Positions 22,131 to 28,224 of a stretch of DNA of 31,333 bases are shown piece by piece. This stretch comes from a virus. The DNA lies in the IMG/VR virus record IMGVR_UViG_3300047455_000196, positions 1 to 31,333 of that record, one strand, 5' to 3'. The notes beneath the pieces are model-generated. The model saw only the letters and a list, made by a program, of their open reading frames with translations, was not told where the DNA came from and ran no database searches. A program made the position numbers and the translations under genes. How positions within the stretch are numbered: position 1 is the first letter of the stretch; every line of letters starts with the position of its first letter.

Positions 22131-22262
22131 TCACTATATAGGTTCAAGACTGGCTCACTATATAGTTCACTATACGACTCACTAGGGATCTCACTATATA
22201 GCTCACTATAGGGGTCACTATAACTCTCACTATATAGCTCACTAGAGATCTCACTATATACT
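22131..22262 (+). repeat. 12-bp tandem repeat array, consensus TCACTATATAGC
   Basis: TCACTA begins at 22131, 22155, 22167 (as TTCACTA shifted within the same register), 22179, 22191, 22203, 22215, 22227, 22239 and 22251, an exact 12-bp period with one degenerate unit at 22143. The second halves vary (TATAGC, TACGAC, GGGATC, TAGGGG, TAACTC, GAGATC). The conserved half is TCACTA, so a protein could bind one helix face region every 12 bp. Confidence 0.85.
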
Positions 22263-22390
22263 TCAACAGCTTATAGTGTGCAGTTCATGTATACTATGAG
22301 CTATACACTGTAACCTATTGATTTTATTGGGTTTAAATTTTTCTCTTTAATATCAAGCACTTAGCACTAGGGGAGAAAGTCTAATGAAAT

Positions 22391-22596
22391 CAAGAGGTTA
22401 CGTGAGTTCTTTTCCTGTTCACTATCAAGAGGTTATGTTCGTTCGGTGTCGTTTGAAAATACACTATATACTTCAAGAGGTTAGCGCGAACACTTCAGGT
22501 ATCACTTGAGGTCGTTCGGGGTGCGCATAATGCATATTATGTTAAATGGTTTTAGAGGGGCTGTGGATAACTTTAGTCTTAGATATCAAGAGGTTA
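22391..22596 (+). repeat. Iteron-like repeats CAAGAGGTTA
   Basis: Four exact 10-bp copies in one orientation at 22391-22400, 22426-22435, 22474-22483 and 22587-22596, usually preceded by AT or TT. Partial copies occur at 22106-22116 (TATCAAGAG). They lie just before and among the DnaA boxes. Confidence 0.75.
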
Positions 22597-22690
22597 GAGG
22601 CGCCCCTGTGGATAACTTGAGCCGGGATGCGCATAAAAGTTATTATGTTAAATTGGTGGGGGAGGTTGTGGATATCCTGTGGATAACCTT
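22522..22690. repeat. DnaA boxes inside two direct-repeat blocks
   Basis: TGTGGATAA (reverse complement of TTATCCACA) is perfect at 22562-22570, 22607-22615 and 22678-22686, with a one-mismatch copy at 22667-22675. Two blocks share TGCGCATAA (22522, 22628; itself one mismatch from a DnaA box on the other strand), then ATTATGTTAAAT exactly 14 nt on (22536, 22642), then TGTGGATA about 40 nt on (22562, 22667). Confidence 0.75.
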
Positions 22691-22818
22691 AGGTGGGACT
22701 GTTCGAACACTGAGGTCAAGACCGTTCAGGCATCGGTAGTGTTTGTCTTCTACTTGGGGAATTCAGTAGCCCTAACCCAGTTTATTCAATTTTTGGAATT
22801 TGCCCTTCCTTGTTGCCC

Positions 22819-22861
22819 TAACTGTTATATACAGTATAAGTTCTTTTGGGTTCGTTGTCAA
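22819..22861 (-). promoter_or_regulatory. Early-cassette promoter 2 (class A), facing into the origin
   Basis: On the minus strand: TTGACA (22856-22861), 17 nt, TATACT (22833-22838), GTATATAACAGTTA (22819-22832), followed by GGAAGGGCAAA, a leader like those of the early genes. No start codon with a usable frame follows; the RNA would run through the DnaA boxes and repeats. It is the only minus-strand copy among 19. Confidence 0.88.
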
Positions 22862-22917
22862 CCTCTTTTTTACCAAAAGTGACAGAAAAATTAATTTATT
22901 TTTTGGCAAGATTTCGG

Positions 22918-22960
22918 TTGACACTGTGAGGGTTTGAGGCTATACTGTATATAACAGTTA
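22918..22960 (+). promoter_or_regulatory. Early-cassette promoter 3 (class A)
   Basis: TTGACA (22918-22923), 17 nt, TATACT (22941-22946), GTATATAACAGTTA. Divergent from promoter 2, 57 nt away. The leader has GAGGGCA before the ATG at 22979. Confidence 0.9.
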
Positions 22961-22978
22961 GGAAACGAGGGCAAGACG

Positions 22979-23236
22979 ATGTATACTGTAGAGATTTACA
23001 AGACAGACAAGCGTACCAAAGCTGGGGAGCGACTGGTGCTCAAGAAGGACTACGCGACTGACAACCGTAGTACGTTGGAGAAGAGTGTGCGAGATCACCT
23101 GCAGAAGGGTGAGCGGTATGAGATCCACGAGACCTATGTGACTCGCACTTCGCTCATGGGAGGCAAGGAGTTCAAGGAACGCTACGACACTCCCTACTAT
23201 TGTTCACCAAGTTCAGAAACCTACTGGAGCATGTAA
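22979..23236 (+). CDS. Early small protein, function unknown
   Basis: 85 aa, starting MYTVEIYKTDKRTKAGERLV, basic, with an alpha/beta pattern (STLEKSVRDHLQKGERYEIH). First gene right of the origin region. GAGGGCA is the ribosome-binding site. Confidence 0.72.
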   Translation: MYTVEIYKTDKRTKAGERLVLKKDYATDNRSTLEKSVRDHLQKGERYEIHETYVTRTSLMGGKEFKERYDTPYYCSPSSETYWSM

Positions 23237-23237
23237 G

Positions 23238-23441
23238 ATGATGATGGTATATGACGCAATCCTAGAAGGTGATGAGGCTACTGAGGCAAACGCTCTAGAC
23301 TATGCTCGTGGCATGGTGTGGGACGAGGTTGAGGTCTCAGAGCAAGAGATCAAGTACTCACAATTCATCGACACTGTGAACGGCATCGATGTCTACTATG
23401 ACTACGGTGCAGACTATTATTTCTTCGCTGAGGCAATTTAG
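23238..23441 (+). CDS. Early small acidic protein (67 aa), function unknown
   Basis: 67 aa, strongly acidic (ILEGDEATEANALDYARGMV, YYDYGADYYFFAEAI). It starts 1 nt after the upstream stop and shares its promoter. Acidic small proteins of this kind are often host inhibitors or DNA mimics, but nothing here shows that. Confidence 0.68.
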   Translation: MMMVYDAILEGDEATEANALDYARGMVWDEVEVSEQEIKYSQFIDTVNGIDVYYDYGADYYFFAEAI

Positions 23442-23444
23442 GGG

Positions 23445-23487
23445 TTGACAAATCCTACAGTAGATCGTATACTGTATATAACAGTTA
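23445..23487 (+). promoter_or_regulatory. Early-cassette promoter 4 (class A)
   Basis: TTGACA (23445-23450), 17 nt, TATACT (23468-23473), GTATATAACAGTTA. It begins 4 nt after the upstream stop codon. The leader has AAGGGCA. Confidence 0.9.
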
Positions 23488-23502
23488 GGGAAAGGGCACA
23501 AG

Positions 23503-23886
23503 ATGGCACACTTATTTTTCGAGAAGAACTCCAACTATATGGTAGAAGAGACTCGTGAGGTGGATCAGTTCACTGTAGAGATCTCGTTCGCACCAGACGA
23601 CACTCAGTTGGATCTACTGTTTGACACTGATGAAGACTACTACCCCGAGTTGATTGAGAACTTGGAGAGTGGCTTTTGGCAGCACATGATCTGCAAGGTT
23701 GCTGCCTACTATGACGGCAAGGAGATGGGCACTGCCTACTTGGGAAGCATCGTAGCAGAGAGTGGTGCCCAGTGGATCGCAAATGATTCTGACTATGTTC
23801 AGGACCTAGTTGATCAAGCGGTAGATGAAGCACGTGGTGAAGCCGTTCGTATGCTAGAGATCCTAAAGGCAGATTTTTTATCATAA
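23503..23886 (+). CDS. Early acidic protein (127 aa), function unknown
   Basis: 127 aa, starting MAHLFFEKNSNYMVEETREV, acidic throughout, with a helical C-terminal third (DLVDQAVDEARGEAVRMLEI). No known family. Single-gene cassette. Confidence 0.72.
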   Translation: MAHLFFEKNSNYMVEETREVDQFTVEISFAPDDTQLDLLFDTDEDYYPELIENLESGFWQHMICKVAAYYDGKEMGTAYLGSIVAESGAQWIANDSDYVQDLVDQAVDEARGEAVRMLEILKADFLS

Positions 23887-23901
23887 TTGGTAAAAAAGAG
23901 G

Positions 23902-23944
23902 TTGACAAACCTAACTTTAGATCATATACTATATATAACAGTTA
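23902..23944 (+). promoter_or_regulatory. Early-cassette promoter 5 (class A, GATCA subtype)
   Basis: TTGACA (23902-23907), 17 nt ending GATCA, TATACT (23925-23930), ATATATAACAGTTA. An A-rich run lies upstream. The leader has GAGGGCA. Confidence 0.9.
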
Positions 23945-23966
23945 AACAAAAGCGAGGGCAAACGCA

Positions 23967-24197
23967 ATGAACGATTCAAGAGATAGAGCACTAGAGCTGG
24001 TTGAGATGGGCATGGTAACTGCTGAAGACATGCTCACCATGTGCCTCAAGTATATGTCAACAGACGATGTTGAGGATATGCTAGACGCTAACGAGCTGAG
24101 TGCTCGCTTCCACGAAGACGCTGACGAAGAAGAAGAGGAGGATGATGGGCAACCTACTTGGGAACAAGAGTGGGCAGACTTTGGGGAGGAATACTAA
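23967..24197 (+). CDS. Early acidic protein (76 aa), function unknown
   Basis: 76 aa. Helical first half (RALELVEMGMVTAEDMLTMC), then DADEEEEEDDGQPTWEQEW, one of the most acidic stretches in the window. The stop overlaps the next start by 1 nt. Confidence 0.7.
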   Translation: MNDSRDRALELVEMGMVTAEDMLTMCLKYMSTDDVEDMLDANELSARFHEDADEEEEEDDGQPTWEQEWADFGEEY

Positions 24198-24403
24198 TGA
24201 GCAAGAGCATAGAGATCGACGTGATCACAACGATCCGTCAGACTATTGAAGTTCCTGAGGACTACGACAAGCAGGACATCTTGAACTTCCTAGCAAGCCA
24301 GCAGAGCTTCAACGATGCTTTCCGTGGCTTAGAGAACGATGCCTACCCAGGCGTATCTATTACAGAAATTGAAGTTATTGACGAGGAGTTTGACGATGCC
24401 TAA
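24197..24403 (+). CDS. Early small protein (68 aa), function unknown
   Basis: 68 aa from the ATG at 24197, starting MSKSIEIDVITTIRQTIEVP, acidic C-terminus. GGAGGA precedes the start. It overlaps the next gene by 8 nt. Beta-alpha pattern, no family recognised. Confidence 0.68.
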   Translation: MSKSIEIDVITTIRQTIEVPEDYDKQDILNFLASQQSFNDAFRGLENDAYPGVSITEIEVIDEEFDDA

Positions 24404-24938
24404 TTGGTGCAACAACACTATCACGATCACCGGACCTGTAGACAAGATCCAGGCACTGTATGATGCTGCCGTAGCAGAGGATGGTGGACTGCTGAACGGT
24501 ATGGTTCCTATGCCAGAGCGGCTCAAGGATACTGTTAAGGGTTCTAACGGAGATGCGGACAACTGGTATGACTGGGCTGTCTCTAACTGGGGCACCAAGT
24601 GGGATGTGAGTCCTGAAGGACTAGAGATTGAAGCAGCCGGCGATGGCACTGCTGAACTCACGGGTTACTTTGACTCAGCTTGGGCTCCACCGATTGAAGC
24701 ATACAATCGATTCCTAGAAGCCAACGAGGATTGTTCGATCACTGCATCCTACTATGAGATGGGCTGTGACTTCGCTGGATTGTATAACGACGGTGACGAC
24801 GAATACTTGGAGAACCTTCAGGAGCAGTATAAACTGCCCGAGGACCAGCAGAGCGACTTGTTCAAGCGATTGGACGACGAGTTTGATCTAAGCTCACAGT
24901 TCGCAGAGTATGACGAAGATTTCTTTGAACAAGAGTAA
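24396..24938 (+). CDS. DUF1281 / Api92-like ferredoxin-fold protein
   Basis: 180 aa from the ATG at 24396. MPNWCNNTITITGP, ending in strands, plus WAVSNWGTKWD (about 68-78) and GYFDSAWAPP match the family found in phages and mobile elements. Function unknown. The C-terminal 40 residues are very acidic. The start lies within the end of the upstream gene. Confidence 0.8.
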   Translation: MPNWCNNTITITGPVDKIQALYDAAVAEDGGLLNGMVPMPERLKDTVKGSNGDADNWYDWAVSNWGTKWDVSPEGLEIEAAGDGTAELTGYFDSAWAPPIEAYNRFLEANEDCSITASYYEMGCDFAGLYNDGDDEYLENLQEQYKLPEDQQSDLFKRLDDEFDLSSQFAEYDEDFFEQE

Positions 24939-24947
24939 AAAAAGAGG

Positions 24948-24990
24948 TTGACAAGCAGGCCCTCCGGTGCTATACTGTATATAACAGTTA
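24948..24990 (+). promoter_or_regulatory. Early-cassette promoter 6 (class A)
   Basis: TTGACA (24948-24953), 17 nt ending TCCGGTGC, TATACT (24971-24976), GTATATAACAGTTA. The spacer end matches promoters 13 and 14. The leader has GGAGGGCA. Confidence 0.9.
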
Positions 24991-25007
24991 GGGCATTGGA
25001 GGGCAAC

Positions 25008-25283
25008 ATGGCTTTTTGGACACACACCGTAGCACCCGTAGGTCGTTTCGTAGAGAAAGAAGTAGGAAACTATTTCGAATATAGCGTTAACGATGACGAC
25101 TTTGACTTCTGCAAAGACTTCACTCACAAGGTTTGGGTAGGCGGACTTGTAAACGATCAAGGCTACCGCTATGCGAACGTGAAGAAGACTGTGGCATATG
25201 TCTGCGTTGACGAGGACGAATATGGCCGTCCTGTAGTAGAGAAATGGCAGCTCAAAAATAATGTGGCATATCAACCACATTAG
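25008..25283 (+). CDS. Early small protein (91 aa), function unknown
   Basis: 91 aa, starting MAFWTHTVAPVGRFVEKEVG, with VNDDDFDFCKDFTHKVWVGG and a beta-rich second half. Single-gene cassette; the frame upstream runs through the promoter, so the ATG at 25008 is used. Confidence 0.7.
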   Translation: MAFWTHTVAPVGRFVEKEVGNYFEYSVNDDDFDFCKDFTHKVWVGGLVNDQGYRYANVKKTVAYVCVDEDEYGRPVVEKWQLKNNVAYQPH

Positions 25284-25286
25284 GGG

Positions 25287-25329
25287 TTGACAAGTTCAAC
25301 GTTTGATCATATACTATATATAACAGTTA
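25287..25329 (+). promoter_or_regulatory. Early-cassette promoter 7 (class A, GATCA subtype)
   Basis: TTGACA (25287-25292), 17 nt, TATACT (25310-25315), ATATATAACAGTTA; starts 3 nt after the upstream stop. The leader has GAGGGCA. Confidence 0.9.
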
Positions 25330-25345
25330 GGAAAGAGGGCAAAAG

Positions 25346-25603
25346 ATGAAACTAGCATATTGTGACAAGATAGCAGACTCAATTCGCAAGGCACTGATCA
25401 AGAGCGACCCGGACGGCATTATTGGTCCAGTAGGTCCGATCAAGATGGACTTGCACCCAACAGGCGGCTACTTCGTAAGTCCCAAGAAGACTATGATGGT
25501 TTGGGACATGAACGGCAAGGCATACTCTGTAACAGTAGAAGAGCAGCCAATGTTGGATATAGAAGAAAAAGATAAAAAAGAGGTTGACAAGATCACTTTT
25601 TGA
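25346..25603 (+). CDS. Early small protein (85 aa), function unknown
   Basis: 85 aa, starting MKLAYCDKIADSIRKALIKS, with IGPVGPIKMDLHPTGGYFVS. The last nine residues (KKEVDKITF) are encoded by the -35 box and spacer of the next promoter, so the gene and the promoter share bases. Confidence 0.7.
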   Translation: MKLAYCDKIADSIRKALIKSDPDGIIGPVGPIKMDLHPTGGYFVSPKKTMMVWDMNGKAYSVTVEEQPMLDIEEKDKKEVDKITF

Positions 25604-25626
25604 TCATATACTATATATAACAGTTA
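25584..25626 (+). promoter_or_regulatory. Early-cassette promoter 8 (class A, GATCA subtype), inside a gene end
   Basis: TTGACA (25584-25589) lies in the coding sequence of the upstream gene; TATACT is at 25607-25612, then ATATATAACAGTTA. The leader has AGAGGGCA. Confidence 0.9.
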
Positions 25627-25650
25627 GAAAACAGCTAGAGGGCAAACACA

Positions 25651-26106
25651 ATGGCAACACGTTCAAACATCGCATACCGCAACGCAGAAGGCACTATCGT
25701 TTCAGTATACACACACTGGGATGGCTACGTAGCAGGCGTAGGTCGCACACTGCAAGAACACTATCAAGATCAAGCAAAGATTGAGGCGCTGGTTGCGCTA
25801 GGATCGATCAGCAGCTTAGGCGCAGAGCTTGGCGAGAAGCAGGACTTCAACGACCGTAGCACTCAAAAGGACGAGTGGACACTTGCTTACAATCGCGATC
25901 GCGGCGAGGAATTGCACGTTTCCGAATACGCAGACATTCCTAGTTGGATTGACGACATGGAAGAATATGCCTACTTGTGGAACGGTAAGGAGTGGCTTGT
26001 AAACGATCACGGCGAGCGTGACGAAAACGGCTTTCCTGTGTTTACTCGTTTGGAAGATGCAGTAGAAGTAGAAGTTGCACGTTTGAAGGCAGCAGGTTAT
26101 TTGTAA
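25651..26106 (+). CDS. Conserved phage protein (MATRSNIAY family), function unknown
   Basis: 151 aa. The opening MATRSNIAYRN, VSVYTHWDGYVAGVGRTLQE (about 17-36) and LGSISSLGAE are typical of a protein family widespread in phages, with a conserved WDGY core. No function is known to me. GAGGGCA leader. Confidence 0.78.
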   Translation: MATRSNIAYRNAEGTIVSVYTHWDGYVAGVGRTLQEHYQDQAKIEALVALGSISSLGAELGEKQDFNDRSTQKDEWTLAYNRDRGEELHVSEYADIPSWIDDMEEYAYLWNGKEWLVNDHGERDENGFPVFTRLEDAVEVEVARLKAAGYL

Positions 26107-26113
26107 AAAGAGG

Positions 26114-26156
26114 TTGACAAACACTACGTTTGATCATATACTATATATAACAGTTA
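26114..26156 (+). promoter_or_regulatory. Early-cassette promoter 9 (class A, GATCA subtype)
   Basis: TTGACA (26114-26119), 17 nt, TATACT (26137-26142), ATATATAACAGTTA. The leader has GAGGAAC instead of GAGGGCA. It may also transcribe the tRNAs downstream. Confidence 0.9.
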
Positions 26157-26174
26157 GGCAATGAGGAACACGAT

Positions 26175-26471
26175 ATGACAGAGAAGACATTTGAAGTAGC
26201 AGGTACATCAACACTAAATGGTGTAACCAAAGTTCGTTTCGCTAATGACTACGTGGGTCGCTTCAAGATCCTTGCTAAGAACAATCACGAGAACATTGAG
26301 TTGATTGAGCTGGGCGACAAGTTCAGCAAAGCAGAGATTTGTCAGATACTCATGCAACATGAGAAGTTTCAATCAGAAGAGCAACAGGGTGCAATTGCAG
26401 AGTTTGTTGTTCGCAACGTTAAGCAAGTGTCAACTAAGGTCGAAGTAACTGAAGACGCTGTGACGGCGTAG
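26175..26471 (+). CDS. Early small protein (98 aa), function unknown
   Basis: 98 aa, starting MTEKTFEVAGTSTLNGVTKV, with RFANDYVGRFKILAKNNHEN and a helical second half. Possible small barrel plus helices; no family recognised. Last gene before the tRNA cluster. Confidence 0.7.
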   Translation: MTEKTFEVAGTSTLNGVTKVRFANDYVGRFKILAKNNHENIELIELGDKFSKAEICQILMQHEKFQSEEQQGAIAEFVVRNVKQVSTKVEVTEDAVTA

Positions 26472-26598
26472 GTACTTCGATCAACTAGGGCGAAGTGTGC
26501 GCCGGCACTTCGAGCGAAGGAGAGCGGTGGGGCTCCAAGCAATCATTTTTAGAAAAAGTCTGTGTTCGGCAGATAAGTAAACAAGGAAAAAGAATAAT
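26472..26598 (+). other. Non-coding stretch with a hairpin before the tRNAs
   Basis: Between 26472 and 27075 the only genes I can support are three tRNAs. This first part holds CGAAGTG/CACTTCG (26491-26497/26506-26512, 8-nt loop) and an alternative pairing ACTTCG/CGAAGT (26474-26479/26491-26496). No T-run follows, so it is not a standard terminator; it may be a processing or attenuation element. Confidence 0.4.
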
Positions 26599-26683
26599 GC
26601 CTGTGTGGTGGAATTGGTATACACAACAGACTTAAAATCTGTCGCCGCAAGGATTGTCGGTTCGAGTCCGACCACAGGCACCA
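26599..26683 (+). tRNA. tRNA-Leu (anticodon UAA)
   Basis: 85 nt including encoded CCA. Acceptor GCCTGTG pairs with CACAGGC; anticodon loop CTTAAAA gives UAA (26633-26635); a long variable arm (class II) and TTCGAGT T-loop are present. Reads UUA. Confidence 0.95.
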
Positions 26684-26689
26684 AAGATA

Positions 26690-26766
26690 GCGCCTATAGC
26701 TCAATTGGTTAGAGCACCGGACTCATAATCCGTAGGTTCACAGTTCAAGTCTGTGTGGGCGCACCA
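26690..26766 (+). tRNA. tRNA with CAU anticodon (Met elongator or Ile2)
   Basis: 77 nt with encoded CCA. Acceptor GCGCCTA pairs with TGGGCGC (one G-U); anticodon stem CGGA/TCCG with loop CTCATAA. A CAU anticodon with this loop could be elongator Met or, after lysidine modification, Ile reading AUA; the sequence alone does not settle it. The paired first acceptor bases argue against initiator Met. Confidence 0.92.
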
Positions 26767-26771
26767 AGTAA

Positions 26772-26848
26772 CTGCCCTTAGCTCAGCTGGATAGAGCAAC
26801 AGCCTTCTAAGCTGTGGGTCGCAGGTTCGAATCCTGCAGGGCAGGCCA
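26772..26848 (+). tRNA. tRNA-Arg (anticodon UCU)
   Basis: 77 nt with encoded CCA. Acceptor CTGCCCT pairs with AGGGCAG; D-arm GCTC/GAGC; anticodon stem ACAGC/GCTGT, loop CTTCTAA, anticodon UCU (26806-26808). Reads AGA. Confidence 0.95.
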
Positions 26849-26859
26849 AGACGATGAAC

Positions 26860-26906
26860 GGACGGCGAAGCAGGTTGTGCCCTCGACCTATAAGACTTCG
26901 TCGTCC
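26860..26906 (+). ncRNA. Candidate anti-Shine-Dalgarno hairpin behind the tRNAs
   Basis: GGACGGCGAAG (26860-26870) pairs over 11 bp (one G-U) with CTTCGTCGTCC (26896-26906). Inside, AGGTTG/CGACCT closes a hexaloop TGCCCT (26878-26883). The loop with its next base is TGCCCTC, the complement of the GAGGGCA site in most early leaders. It starts 12 nt after tRNA-Arg and may be released by tRNA processing. From 26907 to 27009 I see only a weak GACCAC/GTGGTC hairpin (26919-26942) and AT-rich DNA. Confidence 0.5.
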
Positions 26907-27009
26907 AGCATCAAGAAGGACCACACAGAAAACACGGTGGTCAATCCATTATAACATAAAAATTTTGAGATGTCAACCGAAAAGATCCGTTGTTTTTTGA
27001 CACATGGGG

Positions 27010-27050
27010 TTGACAACTAGCACAACGATGCTATAATAAAGTATAAGTTA
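27010..27050 (+). promoter_or_regulatory. Early-cassette promoter 10 (class B)
   Basis: TTGACA (27010-27015), 16 nt, perfect TATAAT (27032-27037), then AAAGTATAAGTTA in place of the ACTGT/ACAGT element. The leader has AGAGGAG. Confidence 0.85.
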
Positions 27051-27075
27051 AACAAACGCATTAGAGGAGCACTAC

Positions 27076-27207
27076 ATGCACACAAGAGAAGTTACACTAG
27101 CTGAGATGATTAACAGTTTGCACTATGCATTAGACTTGGACCGATACAAGTTAGCAATGTGTAGCACAGAAGAACTGTTGGAATTATACAACAAGTACTG
27201 TGCTTAA
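27076..27207 (+). CDS. Early micropeptide (43 aa), function unknown
   Basis: 43 aa, starting MHTREVTLAEMINSLHYALD, helical, with CSTEELLELYNKYCA at the end. AGAGGAG lies 9 nt before the start. Own promoter upstream and next promoter directly downstream, which supports it as a real gene. Confidence 0.65.
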   Translation: MHTREVTLAEMINSLHYALDLDRYKLAMCSTEELLELYNKYCA

Positions 27208-27221
27208 TTAGTAAAAAACGG

Positions 27222-27263
27222 TTGACAACTGTGCTGTGTGTGTTATACTGTATATAACAGTTA
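27222..27263 (+). promoter_or_regulatory. Early-cassette promoter 11 (class A)
   Basis: TTGACA (27222-27227), 16 nt, TATACT (27244-27249), GTATATAACAGTTA. The leader has GAGGGCA. Confidence 0.9.
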
Positions 27264-27284
27264 ACAAAGCAAAGAGGGCAAACT

Positions 27285-27551
27285 ATGCAAAATATTAAAT
27301 TTCCGTTTACAGTTACACTAGCAGGGGACAGCATTTGGGGCTATACGGGTCCGCAAACTGTTACAGTAACAGACATTAGCGTTTACACAGACGAAGACGG
27401 CTATACTAGCATTTATGTAGAGCACAACACTACATGGAACATATACACAGACACAGGCTTTGAGAGTGCTATTAGTGCAGCATTGGGCTTAGACGTGCAG
27501 TTTACAGAGCAGGGAATGCAGGAAGACGGCGTTGCTAGTTTAGAGGGCTAG
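27285..27551 (+). CDS. Early small acidic protein (88 aa), function unknown
   Basis: 88 aa, starting MQNIKFPFTVTLAGDSIWGY, beta-rich with many Thr and Asp (TDISVYTDEDGYTSIYVEHN). Single-gene cassette. No family recognised. Confidence 0.7.
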   Translation: MQNIKFPFTVTLAGDSIWGYTGPQTVTVTDISVYTDEDGYTSIYVEHNTTWNIYTDTGFESAISAALGLDVQFTEQGMQEDGVASLEG

Positions 27552-27585
27552 TAAAAAAATAGTTGCACTGCTGTTAAAAAAGAGG

Positions 27586-27628
27586 TTGACAGCAGTGCGC
27601 ACCTGTGCTATAGTGTATGTATAAGTTA
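27586..27628 (+). promoter_or_regulatory. Early-cassette promoter 12 (class B)
   Basis: TTGACA (27586-27591), 17 nt, TATAGT (27609-27614), then GTATGTATAAGTTA. The leader has GAGGGCA. Confidence 0.85.
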
Positions 27629-27647
27629 AGCAAATGAGGGCAAACAG

Positions 27648-28019
27648 ATGCTAGTAACAAAAGACACAAAAGAAGCAACATACAAGTTCTTTGCAGTTGC
27701 AGACATTGACGCTAGAGCAGAAGCTGCATACCGTGCAAACAAGCAGCTATTTACAAGCAAGCAGCACACAACAAAAGTTGAACTTGTAGACAGCATCCTA
27801 AAGCAGATGTTTGCAGGATATGCTACTGCGTATCAAACTCCTCGTGCAGCAACTAAAAAACGTGCAGCACACACAGAAGTCAAATACTACCGCGTGACAT
27901 TGTTTGCACGTAACACACACAACAAACTCAAAGCAGCGGCAGTGCAGCAACTAGCAGCGTTGGGCCTAGATCTAGTATACAAGCCGCGCACAGATAGTTA
28001 TAGCGTACACGTAATTTAG
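27648..28019 (+). CDS. Early basic protein (123 aa), function unknown
   Basis: 123 aa, basic, Ala-rich, helical (DIDARAEAAYRANKQLFTSK), with PRAATKKRAAHTEVKYYRVT leading into a beta-alpha C-terminus. Nucleic-acid binding is plausible from charge. Single-gene cassette. Confidence 0.72.
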   Translation: MLVTKDTKEATYKFFAVADIDARAEAAYRANKQLFTSKQHTTKVELVDSILKQMFAGYATAYQTPRAATKKRAAHTEVKYYRVTLFARNTHNKLKAAAVQQLAALGLDLVYKPRTDSYSVHVI

Positions 28020-28022
28020 AGG

Positions 28023-28065
28023 TTGACAGCGTAGCACTCCGGTGCTATACTGTATATAACAGTTA
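28023..28065 (+). promoter_or_regulatory. Early-cassette promoter 13 (class A)
   Basis: TTGACA (28023-28028), 17-nt spacer, TATACT (28046-28051), GTATATAACAGTTA. The spacer differs from that of promoter 14 by one base, so one is a recent copy of the other. The leader has GAGGGCA. Confidence 0.9.
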
Positions 28066-28083
28066 AGCAAAGAGGGCAATACT

Positions 28084-28221
28084 ATGCAAAAGCTATTAAA
28101 CAAAATTACTTACTACTTCCTAAACCGTGCGTACACACAACTAGAGGCAAGCGGCGACTTGCAAAACGCAGACAACGTTGCAGAGTTTTTAGAGGACTAC
28201 TACGCAGAAAAAGTAAATTAG
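28084..28221 (+). CDS. Early micropeptide (45 aa), function unknown
   Basis: 45 aa, starting MQKLLNKITYYFLNRAYTQL, helical with an acidic tail (NVAEFLEDYYAEK). Bracketed by near-identical promoters; GAGGGCA ribosome-binding site. Confidence 0.66.
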   Translation: MQKLLNKITYYFLNRAYTQLEASGDLQNADNVAEFLEDYYAEKVN

Positions 28222-28224
28222 GGG

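Larger units (their letters stand above)
21640..22760. other. Candidate replication origin region, no protein gene supported
   Basis: About 1.1 kb without a credible gene. In order: CACTATATAG repeats with two GGCCCCGCTGTA elements (21660-21875), a less repetitive stretch (21880-22100), a 12-bp tandem array (22131-22262), an AT-rich stretch (22317-22350), four CAAGAGGTTA iteron-like repeats (22391-22596), and two ~106-bp-spaced copies of a block ending in DnaA boxes (22522-22690). Repeats plus DnaA boxes plus AT-rich DNA match the build of bacterial and plasmid origins. It separates the two small-gene regions and has a promoter reading into it from the right. Confidence 0.6.

Noticed and set aside
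21951-22211. An 86-codon frame on the plus strand entering the 12-bp array.
   Set aside because: A 12-bp period keeps a frame open by chance; there is no ribosome-binding site or promoter.
22131-22262. CRISPR array as an explanation for the repeats.
   Set aside because: The period is 12 bp, with no 25-40-bp repeats, spacers or cas genes.
22384-22509. A 41-codon frame (MKSRGYVSSF...) with GGAG 8 nt upstream.
   Set aside because: It runs through three iteron repeats, whose repetition explains the recurring Q-E-V residues. Kept only as a weak possibility.
22506-22739. A 77-codon frame on the plus strand across the DnaA boxes.
   Set aside because: It is made of the direct repeats, lacks a ribosome-binding site and has an unlikely composition.
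25584-25784. A plus-strand frame overlapping the start of the gene at 25651.
   Set aside because: It begins inside the promoter and is out of frame with a clearly conserved protein.
26481-26684. A 67-codon open frame on the minus strand across the tRNA-Leu gene.
   Set aside because: It is antisense to a perfect tRNA and such frames over tRNAs are a common artefact.
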